DNA of 64,000 nucleotides from Trichostrongylus colubriformis (taxonomy: Eukaryota; Nematoda; Chromadorea; Rhabditida; Trichostrongylidae). The notes under the pieces are model-generated. The model was given only the letters and a program-made list of their open reading frames with translations. It had not been told where the DNA came from and ran no database searches. Within the stretch, counting starts at the first letter, position 1. The number at the start of each line of letters is the position of its first letter. The DNA lies in contig OZ022261.1 of the NCBI GenBank assembly GCA_963978905.1, forward strand, positions 36,130,102-36,194,101. The letters run 5' to 3'. A program made the translations under genes and the position numbers. This document shows, piece after piece, positions 53,795-64,000 of this stretch.

Positions 53795-54510
53795 ATGCCA
53801 CACGGTACGCATTTATCCGAGTACGAAAAAGGGCAAATTCTGGCCTACAAGGATGTGGGACTCAGCAATCGCAAAATTTCTGAGAAGATGGGCCTATCCT
53901 GAAGCTTGATCAACAGCTTCTGTCGCACCATGGACCTGTACGGAACGAAAAAGAGAAGTGGAAGGCTGCAGAAGCTTTCTGAGAGGCAGAAGCGTCGGAT
54001 CCTAACGCTGCGTCCAATTTCAGGAAGGGTGTTTGTCGGCTGTGCAGGGGACTGGCACCTACTGCATCGAAAAGCACTGTGCACTGTCTGCTCAAGTCGT
54101 CTTCTCACATCGAGCGAAGACGGTTTTCGTTCATGGCATACTTCACGAGGGCGCACGAAGAGGCTCGAATCCATTTTGCCAAGTAAAATGTCAGCTGGAT
54201 GCATCAATGGGATGAGGTAGCCTGCGGGGTTACATTATTGACATAGTGTAGTTCACGGCGTATCAGTAATAGCGTTGCCGGTATCTTTTTTGATGAGAAA
54301 GGTTCAAATTGGAGGCTTGGCAAGTCATTGGAAGGATTTGAGGAAGGAGCCGCGCCACTTTTCGAGGCGCGGATTCACTGGTTGTAATGTTATGGTTTGT
54401 GCCGCCTTCTCTCGCTTTGGTAAGAGCAGGATACTATTCATTACGCATCGTACGGATTCCAGGGCATATCAGGACGTCCTAGAAAGTAATTTACTACCAT
54501 ATAAACAGCG
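53795..54510 (+). pseudogene. Tc3-like transposase, broken
   Basis: Starts MPHGTHLSEYEKGQILAYKD at 53795, meets a TGA right after KMGLS (53899-53901), resumes in the same frame (INSFCRTMDLYGTKKRSGRL, KLSERQKRRI), then shifts. The catalytic part near 54,270-54,510 retains FDEK-like, FSRRGF and AYQDVLESNLLPY blocks in two frames, and ends at TAA near 54,512. The C-terminal third (DNA-cleavage Glu region) is absent. Inactive. Confidence 0.8.
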
Positions 54511-54792
54511 GTAAATACATACATGAGGTGCCAGTTCCCTGCACAGCCGACGAACACCCTTTCTGGAATTGGACGCAGCGTTGAGGATCCGACACTTCTG
54601 CCTCTCAGAAAGCTTCTGCAGCCTTCCACTTCTCTTCTTCGTTCCGTACAGGTCCATGTTGCGACAGAAGCTGCTGATCAAGTAGTGGGATAGGTTCATC
54701 TTCTCATAAATTTTGCGATTGCTGTGTCCCGCGTCCTTGTAGGCCAGAATTTGCCCTTTTTCGTACTCGGATAAATGCGTACCTTGTGGCAT
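54469..54792 (-). CDS. Intact Tc3-like N-terminal DNA-binding frame on the right arm
   Basis: Minus-strand frame of 107 residues starting MPQGTHLSEYEKGQILAYKD. It reads through the position where the left arm has a stop (KMNLSHYLISSFC) and continues KKRSGRLQKLSERQKCRILN and RRLCRELAP before running into unrelated sequence. It contains the bipartite helix-turn-helix part of a Tc1/mariner transposase and no catalytic residues. It is either a passive relic of the inverted duplication or, if expressed, a DNA-binding-only repressor. Confidence 0.5.
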   Translation of the reverse strand: MPQGTHLSEYEKGQILAYKDAGHSNRKIYEKMNLSHYLISSFCRNMDLYGTKKRSGRLQKLSERQKCRILNAASNSRKGVRRLCRELAPHVCIYRCLYGSKLLSRTS

Positions 54793-55079
54793 GGCACTGT
54801 AGAGTAAATCTCAGAAGGATGCGCCAGCACATCTACTTCACAACTTACCTTTCAATGGAAACAGGGCGGAGAGACTGAGTGGACCTATACTTTTGGGACA
54901 CCCTTATTTTTGAAAAAGAAAGCAAATAAAATTTTGCAATTTTATGTCTCCAAATTTACCTAGGCGTTTGATCGCTTTAGTGATCAGGTATCACAGATAA
55001 AAATTTGGAAAGGAATCCCTGGTCCATTCTGGGGATATGGATGAAAAATAGGGTGGACCTATACTTTTGGGACACACTG

Positions 55080-55922
55080 TATTTTCCGCTCTCGTAATCC
55101 TTCGATTTGGTCGGGCAGTTTCACACGTTGTATGTGGTCGAGGTCTGGAAATCGCCGCGCCGTTTGTCGAATGATGCGCGGCGCGCTACGCGACTTTATG
55201 CAATAACGATAAAATGGCCCGTCCCCACATGGGAGTGACCATCGGGGTCAACTAATAGGCATACTTAGCACCGGCCTTGAATGTTTCAAGCGCACGAACA
55301 AGCGCTTTGAGTATTCATCCACATCAGCGTCACAAATTTTGGAATTCGCGTAACCCATTTGCGACAATGGCTGTCACCGTTGCCCGACAGAAAGTTTGTT
55401 AGTTCGGACCACACCCATACATATGTATGTAGGTGGACAGGTGTTTAATAAAGTAGGCTCATTCGCCGCGCGATAAACTGCTCCCACAAAAGGTGCGACG
55501 GTTCAGCTTGTTTGAATTTTTCTGAATGCGGTGAATTGTTCTCGTGCCTTTATCGTTCAAATTTGAATATCCTGAACGGGCGCAAATATCTTTCATTTGG
55601 CACGACCTGCCACTGGATGTCTCTGAGGTGGACGTACTTCCACCGACCCTCTTGCAAACGAGCTTTTCTTTTTTCTTTTCTTTTTTTTCTCTGGAAAAAG
55701 TTCCTTCGGTCACTCATCTGCTCTTATGCATACCATGAGCGGAGAACTGCAAAAAATTAGCGAAAATAGTCACGCATGAAGTGGCGAAGGTGGCGGATGA
55801 TTCGCGGTCCATCACTAGCACGCTTATCAGAGTGCCATGTTTGAAAAGCGCGCTACCACGAACAAATGACTAGAAGTCTCCGAAATTTTGTATAAACGGC
55901 CATCCTACGTTACCGGTATTGT
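55080..55922. other. Intergenic region between transposon copies
   Basis: No gene supported. A 28-bp block (CGTCCCCACATGGGAGTGA...ATCGG) at about 55,220 recurs at 56,071 inside MITE copy C. A minus-strand frame at 55,713-55,459 is Lys/Ser-rich without family match. Confidence 0.4.
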
Positions 55923-56402
55923 TAAAGGAAGCGTGCACGGAAAAAGAGTTTCTTTGTTACCCATATATTTATTTTGCATTTGCTTAATACTGCCGCATGC
56001 AAAGATTCACGCGAAAAAGTTAGAATCCTGCTGAGATACAGCTTCTGAAAGTGGTGGTCGAAGACTGAATGGCTCGTCCCCACATGGGAGTGATCATCGG
56101 ATGACGGGGCGGAGCCTCGGAGTGAATGCTCCTCCCCGTCATCCTCCGCGGTCGCAGACAAAGAGTGGGACTCCTTGCGTAACTCCCTGCTCCCACTGTG
56201 CGCCTCCGACCGCGGCGGACGACGGGGCGTGCATTTACTCCGGGGTCCCGCCCATTCTGTCTTCGGTCACGCTTTAGGGAGCTGTATTATAGTTGGATTC
56301 TCATTTTTTTCCCATGAAACTTTGCATGCGACCCTTGCTAGGCAAATACAACATAAGTATATGTTAACAGAGAAACTCATTTTCACGTGCGCGATTTCTT
56401 TG
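55923..56402. mobile_element. Foldback MITE family F, copy C
   Basis: Left end TTAAAGGAAGCGTGCACGG; right end (inverted) AAAGAAATCGCGCACGTG. Arms share ACCCATATATTTAT and GCATGCAAAG. The centre carries a nested inverted pair of GACGGGGCGGAGCCTCGGAG and CGCGGCGGACGACGGGGCG. Longer than the other copies (480 bp) because of extra central sequence. Confidence 0.72.
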
Positions 56403-57480
56403 AATTTTGTCAGATATCTTTAGAGATAATACACGAGTTGACTCTGACAATGACCATTCTTGTCCCTATCTTCTTTGAGATATGCTTAGCTTGGCAAGCT
56501 AGATGTGTCTTGCATTTGAATTGTTCAGTGATCGATAGCCGTGACTATACTGTAGGGGGTTAGAATGACGTGGATTCCCAGGCATGATAAGTTCTTGTTG
56601 CTGCATTTTTCGTGACCATCAGCACCTCTGTTATCATGGAATCAGGTACAAAAACAACGGTTTGCGCACAAATTACCGTTGTCATGGTGCCAGGCTGGAG
56701 TTCGTTTCACGTTTTCACAGGTTAAATCTATGGAAGTTCAGCGTAGTTTGATAGAACCCCCCGAGAACTGAATGAGAACCTTTCTGATGCCTAATCGCTC
56801 ATGAACACGCTTCGTTTCGTCATCAGTTGATACGTCATCTAAAACATTTATTCGGACGCATTTAGTACAGGCTGCATAGACGCTAGTATGCACTTCCATG
56901 GGGTTTTACTATGGTCATGCATACTAAAGCATTCACAGGGAAGCTCACAGATTCATTACCTACCTCCCCCTCACCTCTTTGCTCAACCTAATCACATGAC
57001 ATTTCTATTGAATGCGTCATCTGCACCGATATGATATGATATGTACTCCATTGCTTATTTGATGCATTTTTTGTCACGTTTTTGCACTTTTTACGCGAAC
57101 ATGTTGTGCCCCATCAGTCTTGGCAATACTCCTGCATTACGTTCTTTGAAAAAACACCCAAAGAAAATACCCTAACGGACAAGGCAGTGAAGGAAGCCGT
57201 AAACAAGTCTGATTGAAAGGATGTAATTAGGAATCTAGCGATGTGAAACTCGCTGAATGAGAAAAGCTGCATTTCGAGTTATCAATCTCCCTGAGATGAG
57301 ACTTATTGCAACCGGTTGCACGTATGGGTTACTATAACCATATTCGCAGCAGGTATTTCTAGGGCTTACAAACATTTTAAACTCATCTTCAAATTCGCGC
57401 GCAAAGGGTTTTCAGATTTCTGTTCATCTGGGCTCTATTCGAGTGACTCACTAGCTGGGTAGTCTCTCCACCTTTGGCTC
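56403..57480. other. Intergenic region
   Basis: No gene, repeat or RNA signal recognised. Confidence 0.5.
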
Positions 57481-57936
57481 AAAGGAATCGCCCATGGAAC
57501 CTCTGTTACCCATACATTTATGTTGTATTTGCCTGAAACCTCTGTTACCCATACATTTATGTTGTATTTGCCTGATAAGGGCCGCATGCAAAGTTCCACG
57601 CGAAAAGTGAGAACTCGGCTAAGATACAGCTCTCCAAATTTTCGATCGGATGGACGGGGCTCCGAGTAAAAGTCCCCTCCCGTCGTTCACCGCTGTTGGA
57701 AACGTAAAGTGGGGCTGTTTACGTAACTTTCTATACCTTCAGTGCGTCTTCGATCGCTGCGGACGACTGGGTGGGCACTTGCATGGAGGCCCCGCCCGAC
57801 CGGCCGAGTTTTTGTGGTGCTGTATCTTAGCCTTATCTCACTTTTTCGCTCGAAACTTTGTATGCGACCCTTGATAGGCGAATGCAACATAAATATATGG
57901 GTACTAGAGAAACTCATTTTCCGTGAACGATTCCTT
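57481..57936. mobile_element. Foldback MITE family F, copy D, with internal tandem duplication
   Basis: Ends AAAGGAATCGCCCATGG and (inverted) AAGGAATCGTTCACGG. Near the left end a block beginning AACCTCTGTTACCCATACAT is duplicated in tandem without change (about 57,497-57,577; unit ~40 bp). The rest of the arms pairs as in the other copies (GCATGCAAAG; GGCCGAG). Non-coding. Confidence 0.75.
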
Positions 57937-59110
57937 CAAGCCGACATCAGACGTTGTCCTTTGTCTGCCTGCAATCTCGCCCGTTGGGACGAGAACAGAC
58001 CAGAGAGTTCAAATCGTCCCTCATCCATGTTAAACCCCTTGAAACTCGGCATAAATCATAAAAATTATGGGACTGTAATTTTTTCAAAAACTGCAAAACG
58101 TTTCCATACGCTTTACATGGAATGTTGATATTTTGTGTGAATGGTCAAGAAAATCAGGAACAGTAGAAAACAGGTACAGAGATAAAGCTTCTTTCCTTTT
58201 TGAAAGCATCGCAGATCTATTCTTTCCTTGCTTACGGCTCCGATCACCGCTTCCGAGCAAACTTCATAGGACGTTGGCGGTCCCATTTATTAACTCATTC
58301 ACGATGAAGCCACACATCTTCATTCGCTGATCGCTGATTGCTATTATTCAAGAAGCAGATGACGCTGTCAGTCGTCCATTCACGTCTATAGTTATTAGTC
58401 TAGGGGCTCTTTTGACGTCAGCTATTTCTTAGCGACACCTGATATACAGCATGCTGTTATGAGTAAGCAGTTATGATAATCGCGTCAGTTTCTTTCCGTA
58501 TCGAAGTTATGTTCTTTTCCATCAAAGCAGGTCGCGCTGTCTATACTTGGCTCGATAGTCGCCAGGAGGGCTTTATAAAAAAAAGTAGAACTGAACCTGA
58601 GTTTTTTTCGATGGAGCGTCCTGTGTGCGGTGGATATTGCTGATTGGTCAGCGAATACAGTCACCAATCACAGGGCTCGATCGCACATGTAATGTGCTTC
58701 TGCCTTAGGACGGTAGAGCACAGTACTGCTGAAGATGACTCCATGTCCAGTATCCTTTACGCCTACTCCCAGACCTACGAAAAGAGCCACGTTTTAATGA
58801 AGACTTTCAGTGTTTTCTTCCCTATACGCTGCTTCCTCACAACTTCACTACTTATTTGAAGTAGAGAGCAGTAGAGTACTGATGAAACACCGATATCCCA
58901 CATGGCTCGAAGAAAAGAGGATCGATAGTAATAGGTTTCACAAGCTGTGAAAATGGGAAAACGAGTGCGGCTGTCAATCACCAGTCTAATCTATTTCTTA
59001 CTGAAGGATGTCAACGCATCCTAATTCTCCACGCATGTGTGAGGCACAGACCTCATACTGCATCTCTCTTTCTACTGCATTTTCTTAGGTAGATTGTAGA
59101 TCTTTTATCA
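57937..59110. other. Intergenic region
   Basis: No supportable gene. Short frames at 57,742-58,128 and 58,485-58,859 lack motifs and splice partners. Confidence 0.45.
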
Positions 59111-59885
59111 GTACACTAGTTCGCTGGCGCACACTACTGTGAGCATCATGGGCATCAATGGGTTGATCAGAATTACTTTTTTTATAATCTTACTCAGCGC
59201 CCATTGGCACATCACGCCCCGCCCACTGTGGGTGGATTTAATCTCATTTTATGTGTGTCCATGATAACTTGGACATTGGTCGTTTCTACCAGTTTTTTCC
59301 TGCTTTCAAGGCTGCGTTAGAACCGAGTTATGAATTTTTGTTGTACGGACTCCCATTCAGAGCGAGCTCCGCCCACTGTGCCCATGCCTCTTTCGTGACT
59401 TTAGAAATCTCATTCTTGATCTTAATCCACCTTTCTCCACGATTGACCCATATTGGTACCCAATTTACAAATTTCGGTCCGAGAACGGAACATCCCAGTG
59501 CACGCTCCGCCTATGGTGGGCGATCTCAGCTTGGTTCATGTGTGCTCCTTCCTTCTTGTTCCATGCCCTACCCATCCCAAATTTGTCCTCATTTCCACGG
59601 GTAGGTTTTTTTTCATGTGACGTTCAAGCTCCGCTTACCATCACGAATGGTACTCCCACTGTACCTAACCCTCTTTCATGCTTTCAAAATTTCACTCCTG
59701 ACTTTAATCCACCTTTCCCTCACGTTTGGGTCATATTCGAACCCAACTTATAACTTTGGGCCTGAAAACGGAACATCCCAGTGCACGCCCCGCCCATCGC
59801 GGGCGGAGCTTAACTTGGCCAACGTGTGGTCTTTACTTCTTCTCCCATTCCCTACCCATATCACACTTGTCCCCATCTCTACAGG
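59111..59885 (+). repeat. Dispersed repeat, copy 2, with internal tandem unit
   Basis: Same order of blocks as 10,973-11,609 (TTCGCTGGCGC, CACATCACGCCCCGCCCA, TTTTTTCCTG, CCATGCCCTACCCATCCCA). In addition about 280 bp is present twice in tandem: CGGAACATCCCAGTGCACGC occurs near 59,487 and 59,768, each followed by CCCGCC-type boxes. Non-coding. Confidence 0.75.
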
Positions 59886-62800
59886 TGTAGGATGAGGCCC
59901 TTGCGCAAAAAACTGAGGAGCCTACTTAGGTAATGGTATTACTTTCAGAATAAGAAGAGCACGTACTGGAATGCTTGTGTATGCTACGGAACATTGCATA
60001 TTGTATCGCACACTTGAAATTTTGCACTACACTTAGTTCCACGATATGGTGGGCTGATGACAAAAGTGCGAGCTTTATGAGAATTTGAAATGTGGGAAAT
60101 CGCGTGATGTAGTCGTCATTGACTGAAGAGTCCACTGAAGCTCGCTGGTCAAGCCATTACTCCCAGACGTGTCCAGCCTTAGCACAGCTGTGATAATGTA
60201 TGCGCAAAATATTTTGTCTACGGTCATAACAAAGAAGTTACTGAAAAGGCTACGCTTTTTTAACCACAGTGTGGATGGACAGAACTTGATATCAAAGTTA
60301 TTCGCTGTCGTTAAGGGCTGGACCTCTGGAATGAGAACCTAACGATCTTTCATACTAGTAAAGGCAGTGAGAGGGGTAATGTGATTAAAGGCATACCACG
60401 CGATAAAAAATTGACCATGTACGCACTCAAAAATGGACGTAGAGCCGGTAAGTTACTCAATAGCAGAGAAAAAACCAGCAAAAACCAGCAAACCATAGAG
60501 GCAAAACGCAATTTAACGTTTTCTGGTGTATTGTTGGAATTCGGTTCAGGGCGTTCTCTGGTGTATCGTTGGGACTCGGCTCTATGGGTGCAGCTCGGCT
60601 GAGGTCGAGCGAGCCTACCTTCGCGAGGGTGCGCCGTGACGCCGCAAAAAGGGGGCGGCCTGAACATCTACCCAAGGGTCTAGCTGCCCCAGAAAGGTAA
60701 GTGCCTATTGTGATTACCGCGTGGAGTGCCTATAAGGAGGAATCCCTGAAAGGATACATTTCCCCGGCGAAAGGCCCTCTCCCCTTGAGCTGTGAAGACG
60801 GCTTAGCGATTAACGGTTTACGCCTTAATAACAGAGCCTGCCTCCTAGAGACGTGATTCCTGACTGGCTGCAGTTGTGAGTGGCCAAGTAGCTGCAGCAA
60901 GGTTGGAGATATCTCGGCGCGCTTTCGTAAAAAGGCATGTAGTATGCTCTTCTCGGAACAGCCTTATCTTTTTCAGTGTTTTTGATTTCTGATGGTTACC
61001 TGTGGAGGCTGCTAAGATTTTCTTACTTGTTGTTTAAGCTCTTTTACGGTTAGCGATGAAATGTCTTGAGTTTTTCTATAGCTTCTACGCTGTTTCAGTG
61101 GTAGGAAGGGGGTCCTATTTCTCGGGTCATTGGCCATTTCCTTCCGTTTTTTCTTCACCCTCGTATTACTTAGCACCTCGACTTCTTACTAGTCGCTACT
61201 TTTTCACATTTCGTCCGAAGTTTCCTTATCACTGCTTTTATGTGACTGAACCAAAAATTGCATTTCAGCTTACTCTGAAAGCTGTGTAGGATGCAAGTTT
61301 CCACTGTTCTTGAAGGTCATCCTGCTGCACATAGACGGACATAGACTTTTGCTCTTTTCAACTTACGAGGAAGGTCCTATGGCGTGCTCTATGAAAGCTG
61401 TTAATTAACATCGTGTGGGAAACGTGTGTGAACAATAACTGACGTCCATTTCTGCTGAGCGGCCGTAAAAGGCAAAGAAGGGGTTGCTGTTTTGATCCGC
61501 ACTGAGGGCGAATTTTTGCAAAATTTTGATCTTTATTTCAAGGTTCGTAAACGTTTGAGTATGAAAATCGAGTATAATGATTCCCATCAGAGTCTTAGGC
61601 TGCTCCCCATTATCGTTTTTCAACGAAGTTGCCAGTTCAGTTTCTGAGCTTGCCAGCGCTCATAGCGCACAGCGAGGCAATTTTTGCTCGAAATGGATTT
61701 GATATTCGTGCACAGGGGGTCAAAACACGAATGTTCTACTCATTCAGCACGAAAAGCGAATTTTGAGCTTTCCGGGCCCCTACGCGTCCACAACAGTCAG
61801 GTATCGCAATTAGAGTCATCCTGGCACGCTGTCAATGAAAATCCTGGTCATTTGGCGTAAACAGACATACATGAAGATGAAAAAATGAAAGCAACCCAAT
61901 GCAAATGCTTGCCACGGGCAGGATTTGAGCCACATCCCGTAACCATCGATCACTTGAGGGTCCATCGTCATATACAGAAAGAGCTCAACATAAATGGACG
62001 TCTTATATGTTTCATGCATGTACCACAACCATATGATGAAAGAGACCTTTTCAAAAAGTGCATCGTGATCTAATAGACCTTCCTTATTAGTGCAGCGAAA
62101 TTCTGAAAATGTAAAATGTTCCTGGGGCGCGTCCTCAGTTTTTTGTTCTGTCCTTGGAACATCATCACTGCCCAAGGGGCGGAGTTCTCAGGTGGGCGGG
62201 GTTTTTGCGAATTGCTTTCCGGTCCTGCTTATTCAACTTTAGAGTCTCTGGTGGTTTCTAAAAGGTATACAAGATTCACCGTGTTGTGTGATGAGATAGA
62301 ACCATTTCAGAAGATATTCAGAGGCTTTGTCTAAGTCTATCTAAAAGTTTGACTGACATGAATGTTGCCTGATAGCCCATCAGTCTGAGGTAAAGTTCTC
62401 TCAATGCACTAAAAATGTACTAAAGTGGGGAACTTTTTGCTTTTTAATTAGAACCCGTGAGCTGTTACGCTATCAGCGAGTTGGTATGGTAACACACACA
62501 CAGACACACTCATACACCCACAACTCATTACCTTCCGTATTCATTTCTCAACTCCTACGTTTGCTGATTTCAATATTTTTCACGTTTTCGACCCCTCCCC
62601 TCCCCGCTTCAAGATGTTTCATCTGCATTGGTAGCTTAAGCTTGGATGATCATAACGCTGCTCTTCCATACAAGAAATTTGCTTCCTCAAAATCCGAAAA
62701 GTGTTGAAAAACGACTTTGAAAACTTTCATTTCTTCTTGAAACCTTTTCTCCTCTGACACTCTGACAATCACCTCAAAGTGCGAAAAAGGGCGTTCGTTT

Positions 62801-64000
62801 TTGATAGGCTCAAGGTTCACAAAAAGTGGAGCAATACTTGCGCACCTGATTTATTCTTCAATTTTCTGGATAGCTCATGTTTTAACCCATAACCGCGTGC
62901 AACACATGGTGTTGCACCAGTATCAAGCCACAATTTTTTCGTATTTCGAAACTGTATCATGGTTAAAAGCTGTCACTATTCCTTCGCTAAGCGGCGGTTT
63001 CATGTAACCCCAAAAAGACGGTCCTGGGTGGCCAAGTGCAACGCACGGTTTTGCACAATTTGAAGACTAGATGAAATTGTCTGACCATACAGGCAGGTAC
63101 GGTGAAAATATGTAACCTCGGTACGTCATGTGTTAACATAAGGGACTGGCATCATCGGGAGGAGTGATGAAATTTCGCTTGTTCATTGAAAGCCGTTATC
63201 ATTGCTGGGTTTCGCTAATGTGTAAAAAATTGACTCGTGGCATTTGTAGTGGACTGCGGTCACGATGGGCCAAAAAGGGGATCAAAGGGTGCCCTATTTT
63301 GGACATTTGTCCCCTAAAATGTAAACTTGTAAGGCAAGTCTATTGCTAGCAAAGTCCCTCACAAAACCAGTCGTCATATCCTGAGCTAAGTCTGACGCAT
63401 GTCCTGTAGGCTCCGAAGCATCAAGTGCAGTAAAAACCTGATTTTCCTTAGACTCAAGTTACAGCTAGAGCAGCGTCCGCTCTGGAACTCCTTATGGCTC
63501 TGCATGTGAAAGAAAGAGCAAGCTTCTTTCTACAAGGTGATACCTGACTCATGCGAAATCGTGAAAGATGTTACTGAAAATTTACGAGGAAATAGCTCAC
63601 CGCGCAAAGCGGGGGGAAATTTTTGTCCGATCTAACAAGCTGCGTTGGACTCTAGTCAGTTAAGCAGTGAAACTAGTTCAAAATCAGGGCTTCTTTACAA
63701 TTATTCCCCGCTTCCTCGACCGGGCACTTTACGGACTGTTAATTATGGCATTACCATGGCATATAAATCGAGTTATGGCAATATTGTAATTAAATCATGG
63801 CATATATTGTAATTATGATTGAAAAGTGGGCGTGGCTAGTGCTGTTGCCGAGCTTACCAGGACGCTCCCGTGGGTGTCTCTTAACTTCCACATGATAGGT
63901 GAAAACAGGCTGACTTGCGGTTAAAGGATCTTGCTCCTTGCTGGTAGGGGGGTTGTTGTGCAGTCAGAACGTTCCTTTTTCGAAAGCCTCTCTTTTCAAC
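59886..64000. other. Intergenic region to the window end
   Basis: I find no exon chain or recognisable element. At 60,590-60,900 the sequence turns GC-rich and gene-like in composition (GCGCCGTGACGCCGC, GGTAAGTGCC) and may be the edge of a longer repeat. A CA-rich microsatellite lies near 62,490-62,520. A CGTGGCAAGC...GGATTTGAGCC stretch near 61,921 is only weakly tRNA-like. Confidence 0.4.

Larger units (their letters stand above)
53508..55079. mobile_element. Tc3-like element with 0.55-kb inverted arms
   Basis: A 1,572-bp unit starting CAGTGTGTCCCAAAAGTATA, with the inverted sequence at the right end, flanked by TA. Arms 53508-54060 and about 54524-55079 are inverted copies. Each arm holds GTGTCCCAAAAGTATAGGTC twice, 174 bp apart (53512 and 53686; mirrored at 55075 and 54901), like the paired transposase-binding sites known in the long Tc3 termini. 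The arms extend into the N-terminal part of the transposase gene, so the element carries two inverted copies of it. Between the arms lies a decayed catalytic segment (FDEK, then LRKEPRHFSRRGF, GKSRILFITH, AYQDVLESNLLPY in shifting frames). Confidence 0.88.

Noticed and set aside
60350..60675. Minus-strand frames with hydrophobic stretch
   Set aside because: The hydrophobic run comes from A-rich sequence on the plus strand, and the N-terminal part is simply GC-rich. No coding evidence.
61905..61975. tRNA-like stretch on the minus strand (GGCTCAAATCC)
   Set aside because: The B box is imperfect, no convincing A box is found upstream, and no cloverleaf can be drawn.

Overview
This is eukaryotic DNA with nematode gene architecture: many short exons, introns often of 45-60 nt ending in TTTCAG or TTTTAG, acceptor-like sites directly before start codons (the layout of trans-spliced genes), and many Tc1/mariner-type elements. 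A strongylid (clade V, hookworm-like) parasite is the best guess, from the myosin, the mixture of tiny and long introns and the mariner load. The species cannot be fixed by eye.

Layout. 1-1.45 kb: 5' end of a minus-strand gene for a PRPP-synthetase-associated protein; the rest lies left of the window. 1.45-12.8 kb: gene-poor, with a MITE, a tRNA-like element, a broken mariner transposase and one copy of a dispersed repeat. 12.8-17.7 kb: minus-strand exons, only partly resolved. Those at 14.6-17.7 kb resemble a nematode glycosyltransferase-like (DUF1647-type) protein, and one at 12.8-13.1 kb encodes a C-terminal membrane anchor. MITEs sit inside and beside them. 21.0-21.2 kb: a possible small secreted protein. 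21.3-25.6 kb: upstream region of the main gene.

25.6-41.8 kb: the centrepiece, a complete plus-strand non-muscle myosin II heavy chain gene (nmy-1-like). I resolve 47 coding exons that sum to 5,877 nt, an exact multiple of three, giving 1,958 residues, the usual length of the family. The gene has two GC-AG introns, MITEs in two introns, and a decayed duplicate of a rod exon in intron 29.

41.8-64 kb: repeat-dominated. 43.1-55.1 kb holds four hairpin-shaped derivatives of DNA transposons: three mariner-type palindromes built from inverted transposase 3' ends, and one Tc3-like element with 0.55-kb inverted arms. Interleaved are four copies of a ~0.4-0.5-kb foldback MITE (47.0, 50.3, 55.9, 57.5 kb), a direct duplication (48.6/51.1 kb), a 9-bp minisatellite, and four in-phase exons of an unrecognised membrane protein (49.1-50.0 kb). 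From 57.9 kb to the end I find only a second copy of the dispersed repeat and no supportable gene.

The genes do not form an obvious operon or pathway. The myosin is housekeeping/cytokinetic, the PRPS-associated protein belongs to nucleotide metabolism, and the rest is unassigned.
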